From: Bacteroidia bacterium
GTDB lineage: Bacteria > Bacteroidota > Bacteroidia > UBA8524
Reading direction: 5' to 3'
Assembly: GCA_023277325.1 (NCBI GenBank)
Contig: JALRIQ010000342.1
Coordinates: 1-6,289 of the forward strand
DNA: 6,289 nt
The notes below the pieces were generated by a model, which was not told where the DNA came from, searched no databases, and worked only from the letters and a program-made list of their open reading frames with translations. Below, one piece after another: positions 1-5,965 of this stretch. Position numbers and translations under genes: made by a program. Position 1 is the stretch's first letter; each line of letters starts with the position of its first letter.

Positions 1-84
1 GGGTTGAGGGTTGAGGGTTGAGGGTTTAGGGTTGAGGGTTGAGGGTTCAGGGTTTGGGAATAAGGAATTAGGATTAAAGAATGA
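1..84 (+). repeat. G-rich 7-bp tandem array (consensus GGGTTGA), truncated at the window edge
   Basis: Twelve consecutive 7-bp units can be laid out without a gap. Units 1-3, 5 and 6 are exactly GGGTTGA; the fourth is GGGTTTA, the seventh GGGTTCA and the eighth GGGTTTG. Units 9-12 (GGAATAA, GGAATTA, GGATTAA, AGAATGA) decay but keep the phase. Eight GGG runs at fixed 7-nt spacing with 4-nt loops fit the usual G-quadruplex pattern on the + strand. The array begins at base 1, so its true length is unknown. No gene overlaps it. Confidence 0.9.
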
Positions 85-90
85 GCCCCG

Positions 91-108
91 CGGCTTGGGG
101 AAAAGCCG
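91..108 (+). other. Short hairpin, 6-bp stem
   Basis: CGGCTT (91-96) can pair with AAGCCG (103-108) across the 6-nt loop GGGGAA. No T run follows, so it does not look like an intrinsic terminator. It may simply mark the junction between the heptamer array and the dispersed repeats. A stem this short could arise by chance. Confidence 0.25.
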
Positions 109-115
109 GGTTACA

Positions 116-148
116 CCCCCGTCATCCTGAGCCTGCCGAAGGGCTCGT
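116..148 (+). repeat. Dispersed intergenic repeat, copy 1
   Basis: The 33-bp unit contains GTCATCCTGAGCCTGCCGAA followed by GGGCTCGT. It matches copy 2 (164-196) at 32 of 33 positions. It also matches the reverse complement of copy 3 (345-374) at 27 of 30 positions. From general knowledge, sequences of the form GTCATCCTGAGC..GCCGAAGG are abundant between genes of many Bacteroidota. No transposase is nearby. Confidence 0.85.
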
Positions 149-163
149 CAGATTAACTCTGCA

Positions 164-196
164 CCCCCGTCATCCTTAGCCTGCCGAAGGGCTCGT
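164..196 (+). repeat. Dispersed intergenic repeat, copy 2 (direct)
   Basis: This is a direct copy of the 116-148 element, starting 48 bp downstream. The single difference is T for G in the CCTTAGCC segment. Both copies begin with five C residues preceded by CA. Together they form the left arm of a larger inverted arrangement with 345-374. Confidence 0.85.
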
Positions 197-219
197 ACTT
201 TTGAAACCCGCACTTAAAA

Positions 220-235
220 CTGAGCGAAGTCGAAG
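220..235 (+). repeat. Inner inverted-repeat arm, left
   Basis: CTGAGCGAAGTCGAAG is a 16-base sequence of a type I know as a common partner of the GTCATCCTGAGC repeats in Bacteroidota. It is complementary at 13 of 16 positions to 304-319, and so forms an inner stem within the larger inverted repeat. Confidence 0.6.
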
Positions 236-303
236 TTAGAACGGCTCAAATCCAAATCTAAAAAAATTGTCGGAGTCCTGATCAGCCTTCGGAGCTAACC
301 TAG

Positions 304-319
304 CTTCAGCTACGCTCAG
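304..319 (-). repeat. Inner inverted-repeat arm, right
   Basis: CTTCAGCTACGCTCAG is the degenerate inverse of the arm at 220-235, with mismatches at three positions. The 68 bp between the two arms hold no recognisable feature. Confidence 0.6.
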
Positions 320-344
320 CTTTTGAAATGAGTTACTCACAAAA

Positions 345-374
345 GGCCCTTCGGCAAGCTCAGGATGACGGCGG
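345..374 (-). repeat. Dispersed intergenic repeat, copy 3 (inverted)
   Basis: On the minus strand this reads CCGCCGTCATCCTGAGCTTG followed by CCGAAGGGCC, matching copy 1 at 27 of 30 positions. It closes the outer inverted repeat with copies 1 and 2. Seven T residues follow at 375-381, so a rightward transcript would have a long stem followed by a U run. That could act as a terminator for whatever gene lies to the left, but the loop is far larger than in an ordinary intrinsic terminator. Confidence 0.8.
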
Positions 375-381
375 TTTTTTT

Positions 382-469
382 GTCGTCATGTCTCAATATC
401 TTAAAGTCGTAAAGTCGCAATGTCGCACCGTCGTACCGTCGTAAAGTCGACTAGTCGACTAGTCGAATT
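382..469 (+). repeat. 8-bp tandem array of eleven GTCGnnnn units
   Basis: Eleven 8-bp units run without a phase break: GTCGTCAT, GTCTCAAT, ATCTTAAA, GTCGTAAA, GTCGCAAT, GTCGCACC, GTCGTACC, GTCGTAAA, GTCGACTA, GTCGACTA, GTCGAATT. The GTCG core is kept in nine units and the second half varies. Units 2 and 3 are degenerate but hold the register. The array stops about 20 bp before a candidate -7 element (491-498). A frame extending the lipoprotein gene upstream begins inside it at 420, but that extension looks like repeat read-through rather than protein. Confidence 0.9.
447..466. repeat. 20-bp perfect palindrome at the end of the octamer array
   Basis: The bases from 447 to 466 equal their own reverse complement, centred between 456 and 457. 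The palindrome arises from two GTCGACTA units followed by GTCGA. It ends 24 bp before the candidate -7 element, in the zone where a regulator or the -33 contact of sigma would sit. Whether anything binds it is unknown; it may be a by-product of repeat amplification. Confidence 0.6.
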
Positions 470-490
470 AATTTTTGGCAAAATCTTCGC

Positions 491-498
491 TATACTTG
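491..498 (+). promoter_or_regulatory. Candidate -7 element for the PorE-like lipoprotein gene
   Basis: TATACTTG differs by one base from the Bacteroidota consensus TAnnTTTG. It lies 5 nt before the ATG at 504, the same spacing as TATCTTTG to the GTG of mtaB. The nearest upstream TTG (475-477) is only 13 nt away, shorter than the roughly 19-21 nt expected, so the -33 element is uncertain. Transcription from here would start within a few bases of the ATG. Confidence 0.4.
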
Positions 499-503
499 TG
501 ACG

Positions 504-2474
504 ATGCATATGCTAAGACTTCCGGGAACCTGGTTGATGTTCCTTTTTCTCTTTATTTCATCTTGTGCGGTTTCACAGCCGCGTATCGATACAGATACCA
601 AAAACAAAAAGGCGAGGGCCTATTTTATGCAAGCTCTAAATGCCTATAGTTTTCAGCAACCTGAGCAGGCTTTGGAGCTATTGGAGTCGGCTTTGAAAAA
701 GGATGATGAATACCTGGATGCCTTGATGCTTAAAGGGGACGTATTAAAAAGTTTAGGGCGTTTTGATGAAGCCCAAAGAACCTTTGAACTCGTCCTGCAG
801 ATTCAACCTAAACTCACGGAAGTATACCTTTATATGGCTGAGATGCAGTTTGCTGCGGCCAAATACGATGAAACTGTGGCAAGCTTAAATTCCTTTTTGG
901 AGTCAAAGCCAAGCGAGACGAAGAAACTGAGGGCAGAGGCATTACTTGCCAATGCGGTGTTTGCTTCGGATGCAATTAAACATCCTGTTCCATTTACCCC
1001 AATTAATATGGGGCCGAAAATCAATTCGGCGAATTCAGAATACTTTCCTGGAATCACGGCAGACGGTGAATATTTTATCTATACCCGCCGCATCGAAACA
1101 CAGATTCCTCATGAAGATTTTTATATCAGCAAACTTCAAGCGGATGGCAGTTGGGGTTCTTCATATAACCTAGGACCTCCTGTAAATACGGAAGAAAATG
1201 AAGGTTCTGTCTCCATATCCACCGATGGTCAGTTTATCTTTTTTGCAGCCTGTAACCGCTCTAAGCGCCATACTTTGCAAGGACAAGAAGGCCTCGGCTC
1301 ACCGAGAGAGGTTTATCCGGGATGTGACCTTTATTTTTCGCGTTTGGAAGGGGATAGATGGAGCATTCCGCGTCACCTGGGAGAAACCATCAATTCCAGA
1401 GAATGGGAATCGACACCTTCCTTGTCGTTCGATGGAATGACTATCTATTTCTCCAGCACACGCCCCGGCGGTTATGGAGGAAGTGATATCTGGAAAAGCT
1501 ATTGGACACCCAATGGATTCAGTGCGCCGATCAACCTTGGTCCAATGATCAATACTGCCGGTAATGAGCAAACGCCATTTATTCATCCCGATAACCAAAC
1601 CTTGTACTTTTCAAGCAATGGCCGTGCGGGAATGGGGGGCTTTGACTTCTACTATTCTCGTACCAACGACAGCGGTAACTGGGAAGAAGCGGTGAATTTG
1701 GGATACCCAATCAATACCAATGGGGATGAAAAAGGACTGCTCGTTAACCGTGATGGAACGGTTGCCTATTTCTCCAGCAAAGACCGCACAGACGGTTTAG
1801 GTGGGGTGGACATCTATCAGTTTGAACTATATCCGGAAGCTCGTCCGCAGCCGTTAAGCTATGTTAAGGCCATTGTTGTTGATGACCTCACAGGGGAGCC
1901 GCTCACAGCAAAAGCAGAACTTCTTGGATTACCCGGAGGTGCTACGGTAATAACTACAACCACAAATGCGAAAACGGGTTCCTTTCTGATTGTATTGAAG
2001 GGCAATGCCAATTATGCCTTGAATGTAAGAAAAGAGGGTTACCTCTTTCATTCTGAAAACTTCTCCTTGGCGCATAGCGAGAAATCAGATCCATTTGTGA
2101 TCGAAGTGCGCTTGAAGAAATTGAGTATTGACCAAAAAGTGGTGTTGAACAATGTGTTTTTCGATGTGGATTCCTATGAATTGGAACCGGAGTCGAAGGT
2201 AGAATTGGATAAATTGGTCGAATTCTTGAATGAACAAAGTCATATAAAAATCGAAATCGGCGGTCATACCGACAATACAGGTAATCCAAAAGCCAATCAA
2301 TTGCTCTCTGAGAATAGAGCGAAATCTGTTCGTAATTACTTGATTTCCAAGGGAATAGACCCTAATCGCTTGAAGTCGAAGGGCTATGGAGCTTCGCAGC
2401 CAATTGAAAGCAACGACAGCGAAGAAGGCCGTAGAAAGAATCGAAGAACGGAATACAGAATTCTTTCCCTCTAA
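504..2474 (+). CDS. PorE-like OmpA-family outer-membrane lipoprotein (TPR, PD40 propeller, OmpA domain)
   Basis: This 656-residue protein probably links the outer membrane to peptidoglycan. Its N-terminus, MHMLRLPGTWLMFLFLFISSC, is a lipoprotein signal with the lipobox ISSC, placing the lipidated Cys at 21. No acidic run follows the Cys, so a periplasm-facing location is more likely than surface display. TPR-like helices span about 36-137. Five PD40 blades follow (about 168-442), each paired with an LGxxIN[TS] motif. A carboxypeptidase-regulatory-like fold lies at about 452-535 and an OmpA C-terminal domain at 545-656. The diaminopimelate-binding pair known from Acinetobacter OmpA is kept as Asp590 in HTDNTG and Arg605 in ENRAKS, 15 residues apart as in the family. 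This domain order is that of PorE, a type IX secretion component, but Bacteroidota carry many paralogues, so orthology is not claimed. An in-frame ATG at 420 lies inside the octamer array and would bury the signal peptide; 510 is a second plausible start. Confidence 0.9.
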   Translation: MHMLRLPGTWLMFLFLFISSCAVSQPRIDTDTKNKKARAYFMQALNAYSFQQPEQALELLESALKKDDEYLDALMLKGDVLKSLGRFDEAQRTFELVLQIQPKLTEVYLYMAEMQFAAAKYDETVASLNSFLESKPSETKKLRAEALLANAVFASDAIKHPVPFTPINMGPKINSANSEYFPGITADGEYFIYTRRIETQIPHEDFYISKLQADGSWGSSYNLGPPVNTEENEGSVSISTDGQFIFFAACNRSKRHTLQGQEGLGSPREVYPGCDLYFSRLEGDRWSIPRHLGETINSREWESTPSLSFDGMTIYFSSTRPGGYGGSDIWKSYWTPNGFSAPINLGPMINTAGNEQTPFIHPDNQTLYFSSNGRAGMGGFDFYYSRTNDSGNWEEAVNLGYPINTNGDEKGLLVNRDGTVAYFSSKDRTDGLGGVDIYQFELYPEARPQPLSYVKAIVVDDLTGEPLTAKAELLGLPGGATVITTTTNAKTGSFLIVLKGNANYALNVRKEGYLFHSENFSLAHSEKSDPFVIEVRLKKLSIDQKVVLNNVFFDVDSYELEPESKVELDKLVEFLNEQSHIKIEIGGHTDNTGNPKANQLLSENRAKSVRNYLISKGIDPNRLKSKGYGASQPIESNDSEEGRRKNRRTEYRILSL

Positions 2475-2511
2475 ACCGGGAAGGAGAAAGATTTTATTAA
2501 ATTCGCCAACT

Positions 2512-3435
2512 ATGAAAAGACTGCTACTACTCATTTCACTTGGGGCTTCCATGAGCCTCGTTTCTAATGCACAAAAAATGAATGCCCAACCAGACGAATT
2601 GGCCAGCATTTTTAAAATGCCAATCCGCGTTGAATTTGCAGATACCAACGATGTGGGAAGGGGAGAGATTCAACGCTACCCTCAGAAAGACTTGGGCTAC
2701 TTGATTAAAGCAGCAGCAGAAGACCTTTGGAAGCTGAATGGGAAAATGGAGTTTGAAACCCAAAGCGACCTGAAAAGAAATTTGGATAGAGGGGAAGCTC
2801 GTAACGTGTATTTGTTTTTGACCAAACACCCGGAATCCAAGCCAGGGAGCGAAATTTGGATCATCAACTATACCCGTGGCGATCGCTACAAAGAGGGGAA
2901 AACAGATTACCAAATCTACCTACCAGACCTTTCGCGTCGTACGGTGAAAGAATTTACCTTGTTCGACGTGCAGTTCACGCTCAGCGTAATGCAAGAGCAC
3001 ATGAAATACATGCAGAAAAACGGCAAGGAAATGACCCCTATGGAGTATTTCTATGTAGAGGCTGAAAAACACTGCAAGACCTTTAAGGCTAAAAACCCGA
3101 ATGTCATCATCGACCAAGGATACCTTTCAAAGTCTGTTGATTCTAAAGTGCTCAGAAAATCGTTCAAACGTGTGAACCATACCCTGCTTACTACGGGCCA
3201 AATCAATAGCATTCTTGAGGAAAGCAAAGACACCATCGCCATGGTGCTTAACTACCCAGGTAAATTCGAAACCTTGAGCAATTCTGCTTTAGGAGAGAAA
3301 TACATCTTCTGGAACAAGATTATCGTGTATGGCTCAGACTACCATGTACTTGGTGCTGTAGGAAATGGAAGAAAAGACAATGTCTTGATCGAGATCGTAT
3401 CAGACGACCTTACTTCCTTGATCGAATGCGATTGA
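2512..3435 (+). CDS. Secreted protein of unknown function, 307 aa
   Basis: I do not recognise this family. The first 20 residues (MKRLLLLISL..SLVSNA) form a typical Sec signal peptide with likely cleavage at SNA|Q, giving a periplasmic or secreted protein. The lack of a Cys at the cleavage site argues against a lipoprotein. The mature chain is mixed and charged. It has hydrophobic strand-like stretches at about 98-104, 115-120 and 268-284, an aromatic- and Met-rich helix-like segment at 150-185, and only two Cys (188 and 306, the latter next to the C-terminus). No catalytic motif stands out. The frame stays open upstream to 2386, but that part overlaps the end of the lipoprotein gene and would put the signal peptide internally, so the ATG at 2512 is chosen. 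It begins 37 bp after the lipoprotein gene with no terminator between, which suggests co-transcription. TAAATTCG (2498-2505) could be a weak -7 element of its own. Confidence 0.85.
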   Translation: MKRLLLLISLGASMSLVSNAQKMNAQPDELASIFKMPIRVEFADTNDVGRGEIQRYPQKDLGYLIKAAAEDLWKLNGKMEFETQSDLKRNLDRGEARNVYLFLTKHPESKPGSEIWIINYTRGDRYKEGKTDYQIYLPDLSRRTVKEFTLFDVQFTLSVMQEHMKYMQKNGKEMTPMEYFYVEAEKHCKTFKAKNPNVIIDQGYLSKSVDSKVLRKSFKRVNHTLLTTGQINSILEESKDTIAMVLNYPGKFETLSNSALGEKYIFWNKIIVYGSDYHVLGAVGNGRKDNVLIEIVSDDLTSLIECD

Positions 3436-3447
3436 GCCAAAGATTCC

Positions 3448-3455
3448 TATCTTTG
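3448..3455 (+). promoter_or_regulatory. Candidate -7 promoter element for mtaB
   Basis: TATCTTTG is an exact match to the Bacteroidota -7 consensus TAnnTTTG and lies in the 25-bp gap before mtaB. It ends 5 nt before the GTG start, so the transcript would have almost no leader. The nearest TTG (3432-3434) is 13 nt upstream, closer than the usual -33 spacing, so that half is doubtful. No Shine-Dalgarno sequence is present. Confidence 0.55.
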
Positions 3456-3460
3456 CGGCA

Positions 3461-4774
3461 GTGAAAAATACGGTCGCTTTCTATACCCTCGGGTGTAAAC
3501 TTAATTTTTCGGAAACCTCGACAATTTCGCGGCAAATGCTGGATGCCGGTTTTGAAAAAACCGATTTCCAGGATGGGGCAGATGTATACGTGGTAAATAC
3601 CTGTTCGGTTACGGATCATGCCGACAAAAAATGCCGCAAAGTAGTCAAGGAAGCGAAGAAGTATAATCCCGATGCGAAGGTGGTTATCGTTGGTTGCTAT
3701 GCGCAGCTGAAACCCAAAGAGATTTCTGAAATACCGGGTGTAAACATGGTGTTGGGTGCAGCCGAGAAGTTCAATTTGATTGAACACCTCCAAGCACTAA
3801 AAAATGCTGAATCGCCTGTGGTGATGAATGCAGACATCAAAGAGACCAGAAACTTTGTTCCAGGCTATTCCTTTGGTGACCGCACACGAACCTTCTTAAA
3901 GGTTCAGGATGGCTGCAACTATTTTTGCACTTTCTGCACGATTCCCTTAGCCCGTGGATTCAGCCGCAGTGCAAGCATTGCCGAAACTTTGGAGCAGGCG
4001 AAAGAAGTAGCAGCAACAGACGCCAAGGAGGTAGTGCTCACTGGTGTTAACCTTGGCGATTTTGGGAAACTTCAAAAAGAGCGTTTTGTCGACTTGATCC
4101 AAGAGTTGGATAAAATCGAAGGCATTGAGCGTTACCGCATTTCAAGCATTGAGCCTAACCTGCTCAATAATGAGATTATCGCTTTTGTAGCAGAATCCAA
4201 GTCATTTTTACCGCATTTCCATATTCCGCTGCAGTCGGGAAGCAATAAGATTTTAAAATTGATGCGCCGCCGCTACCAGCGTGAATTGTATGCGGAGCGT
4301 GTTTCGTATATCAAAGAGCTGATGCCCCATACCTGCATCGGTGTCGATGTGATTGTGGGCTTTCCCGGAGAAACCGATGAAGATTTTCTGGAAACTTACC
4401 ATTTCCTGAATGAGCTGGATATTTCCTATTTGCATGTTTTTCCATACAGTGAACGCCCAAATACCAAGGCCATCTTGATGGATGGGGTAGTTTCCGGAGC
4501 GGTCCGTGCAGAGCGGACTACACAATTGCGCAGTCTTTCTGAAAAGAAGCGCCGTCACTTTTATGAACAGCACTTGGGGAAAACCGCTAAGGTTTTATTT
4601 GAGGCAGAGGAAAATAAAGGACGTATGTTTGGATTCACGGAGAACTACATCAAAGTGAGTACCGATTACGATCCTTTGCTGGTGAATGAAATTGTAGAAG
4701 TTCATCTGGAAAACATAGATTCTAATGGCGATGTGTCTGTTAGCATCATGCAAGAATCACTAAAACACAACTAA
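3461..4774 (+). CDS. mtaB: tRNA t6A37 methylthiotransferase MtaB
   Basis: This 437-residue radical-SAM enzyme belongs to the methylthiotransferase family (MiaB, RimO, MtaB). MtaB converts N6-threonylcarbamoyladenosine at position 37 of ANN-decoding tRNAs to its 2-methylthio form, using SAM and two 4Fe-4S clusters in the cytosol. The N-terminal cluster-binding domain has its three Cys at 12 (TLGCKLN), 48 (NTCSVT) and 79 (VGCYAQ). The radical-SAM CxxxCxxC is Cys152, Cys156 and Cys159 in CNYFCTFC. A TRAM-like RNA-binding tail covers about 370-430. The TLGCKLNFSETS opening and the length favour MtaB over MiaB or RimO. The start is GTG at 3461: it places TLGCKLN at the usual distance from the N-terminus and follows the candidate promoter. 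All key residues are intact. The stop codon abuts the ATG of the next gene, so the two are surely co-transcribed. Confidence 0.94.
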   Translation: MKNTVAFYTLGCKLNFSETSTISRQMLDAGFEKTDFQDGADVYVVNTCSVTDHADKKCRKVVKEAKKYNPDAKVVIVGCYAQLKPKEISEIPGVNMVLGAAEKFNLIEHLQALKNAESPVVMNADIKETRNFVPGYSFGDRTRTFLKVQDGCNYFCTFCTIPLARGFSRSASIAETLEQAKEVAATDAKEVVLTGVNLGDFGKLQKERFVDLIQELDKIEGIERYRISSIEPNLLNNEIIAFVAESKSFLPHFHIPLQSGSNKILKLMRRRYQRELYAERVSYIKELMPHTCIGVDVIVGFPGETDEDFLETYHFLNELDISYLHVFPYSERPNTKAILMDGVVSGAVRAERTTQLRSLSEKKRRHFYEQHLGKTAKVLFEAEENKGRMFGFTENYIKVSTDYDPLLVNEIVEVHLENIDSNGDVSVSIMQESLKHN

Positions 4775-5935
4775 ATGTACCCAAATCTTCAATACCTTTT
4801 TCAAGATCTGTTTGGCTTGAATATTCCCTTTTTGGCCTTTCTCCAGAGTTTTGGTTTTTTGGTAGCCATTTCTTTTCTCTTGGCGAACTATACCATGACC
4901 CTCGAGATGAAACGCAAAGAACGCGAAGGGATTCTCAAGCCAGTAAAGGTGAAGGTTACTCCGGAAGAGTTAAAGAAACAACGCCGTTCTGATCTAATTG
5001 GGGCTTTAATCATTGGCTATATCATTGGGTTTAAACTGGTTCCTCTTTTTATGGAAGGAACTGGCGATATAAGCCTGCAGGAGTTTTTGTTTTCAGGAGA
5101 AGGAAACTTCATAGCGGGTGTGCTTTTTGCTGCCGGTTCTGCTGTATACCGGTATTGGAAACAAAAAAATGAAGCCCTGCCAACGGAAGTTCAGGAAGGA
5201 TTGGTTCACCCTTATGAAATCATGGGAAACCTTACCGTTGCTGCGGCCATCACGGGTCTGATTGGTGCAAAGGTGTTTCATAACCTGGAGAACTGGGACG
5301 AGTTTATGTCGGACCCAATAGGCAATTTGGTCGCATTTAGCGGACTCACTTTTTATGGAGGTTTGATTATCGGTGGAGCAACCGTGCTTTACCTGGCCAA
5401 AAAGAAAAATATCCATTGGCGGCATATGCTCGATATCGGTGCACCAGCGATGATGCTGGCATACGGTGTCGGACGATTGGGTTGTCAGATTTCGGGTGAT
5501 GGGGATTGGGGAATCGTGAATACTGCGCCAAAACCAGGCTGGTTGAGCTGGGCTCCTGATTGGATTTGGAGCTATACCTACCCGAATAATGTACTTCGTG
5601 ATGGGGTCCCTATTGAAGGATGTGTCGGAGAGTACTGCAACCAATTGGCGGAAGCGGTATACCCAACTCCGCTCTATGAGGCTTTTGTATGTATTGGTCT
5701 CTTTTTCGTGCTATGGAATTTGAGAAAACGTATCAAAATTCCAGGAATGTTATTTGCCATTTACCTTATCCTCAATGGCTTTGAGCGTTTTATGATTGAG
5801 AAAATCCGCGTGAATAACAAGATGGATTTCTTAGGCATGCAACTCACCCAGGCAGAGATCATTTCCTTCTCGCTCATTCTGGTGGGCGTAATTGGTATTT
5901 TATATTTCCGTAAAAACGCTTTGAAAAAGGCATAA
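4775..5935 (+). CDS. lgt: Prolipoprotein diacylglyceryl transferase, Bacteroidota-type Lgt
   Basis: Lgt moves diacylglycerol from phosphatidylglycerol to the lipobox Cys of prolipoproteins in the inner membrane. The 386-residue sequence has about seven or more hydrophobic segments, including 17-37, 74-92, 150-168, 185-207, 302-316, 321-340 and 359-377. Family marks are GRLGCQISGDGDWG (Arg234, equivalent to E. coli Arg143), PTPLYEA (298-303) and GFERFMIE (Arg338 and Glu342, equivalent to Arg239 and Glu243). The position of E. coli His103 is Tyr194 (LTFYGG) and that of Asn146 is Cys237. I recall this variant motif from other Bacteroidota, so it is probably lineage-typical. The protein is about 95 residues longer than E. 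coli Lgt, owing to a charged loop after the first segment (about 44-72) and a long loop (247-297) holding Cys283 and Cys288. The start abuts the mtaB stop as TAAATG, suggesting translational coupling. It could be a second Lgt paralogue rather than the only one. Confidence 0.88.
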   Translation: MYPNLQYLFQDLFGLNIPFLAFLQSFGFLVAISFLLANYTMTLEMKRKEREGILKPVKVKVTPEELKKQRRSDLIGALIIGYIIGFKLVPLFMEGTGDISLQEFLFSGEGNFIAGVLFAAGSAVYRYWKQKNEALPTEVQEGLVHPYEIMGNLTVAAAITGLIGAKVFHNLENWDEFMSDPIGNLVAFSGLTFYGGLIIGGATVLYLAKKKNIHWRHMLDIGAPAMMLAYGVGRLGCQISGDGDWGIVNTAPKPGWLSWAPDWIWSYTYPNNVLRDGVPIEGCVGEYCNQLAEAVYPTPLYEAFVCIGLFFVLWNLRKRIKIPGMLFAIYLILNGFERFMIEKIRVNNKMDFLGMQLTQAEIISFSLILVGVIGILYFRKNALKKA

Positions 5936-5958
5936 TTATTGGCTTATCTTTTGAAAGG
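5920..5958 (+). promoter_or_regulatory. Candidate promoter and weak ribosome site before the DUF4294-type gene
   Basis: TTTG (5920-5923, inside the lgt end) and TATCTTTTG (5945-5953) are 21 nt apart, close to the Bacteroidota -33/-7 arrangement, although the -7 part has one extra T. AAAGG (5954-5958) is a Shine-Dalgarno-like sequence 7 nt before the ATG at 5966. If the promoter is used, the transcript would start near or after AAAGG, so the site would then serve only read-through mRNA from lgt. Confidence 0.4.
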
Positions 5959-5965
5959 TAAGCAT

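Larger units (their letters stand above)
1..503. other. Gene-free repeat island upstream of the lipoprotein gene
   Basis: This stretch has no open frame that resembles a protein. It carries, in order, a 7-bp tandem array, a short hairpin, two direct copies of a dispersed element, an inner inverted-repeat pair, an inverted third copy of the dispersed element followed by seven T residues, an 8-bp tandem array and a candidate promoter. The individual parts are listed separately. The bases between the inner arms (236-303) show nothing I can name. Confidence 0.8.

Noticed and set aside
1..84. True chromosome end with a telomere
   Set aside because: The repeat resembles eukaryotic telomere repeats only in composition, the genes are clearly bacterial, and the array simply coincides with the window edge.
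116..374. Insertion sequence
   Set aside because: No transposase frame exists between the arms and no target-site duplication could be seen; at most it is a non-autonomous element.
382..469. CRISPR array
   Set aside because: Units are 8 bp with no spacers of uniform length, and no cas gene is present.
420..503. N-terminal extension of the lipoprotein gene to the ATG at 420
   Set aside because: The extension is encoded by the octamer array, lacks similarity to the family, and would leave the lipoprotein signal 28 residues from the N-terminus.
401..607. Minus-strand open frame of 68 codons across the octamer array
   Set aside because: It is partly repeat-encoded and overlaps the lipoprotein signal peptide; there is no supporting motif or promoter.
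2481..2486. AAGGAG as a Shine-Dalgarno site for the 307-aa protein
   Set aside because: It ends 25 nt before the ATG at 2512, far beyond the working distance, and no alternative in-frame start lies closer to it.
2386..2511. N-terminal extension of the 307-aa secreted protein to the ATG at 2386
   Set aside because: It overlaps the conserved OmpA domain in another frame and would put the signal peptide in the interior of the protein.
2085..2648. Minus-strand open frame of 187 codons
   Set aside because: It lies opposite the OmpA domain end and the start of the next gene; the translation has no recognisable domain and both + strand genes are clearly real.
5093..5644. Minus-strand open frame of 183 codons
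   Set aside because: It is wholly inside lgt on the opposite strand, and the predicted protein shows no domain or signal.
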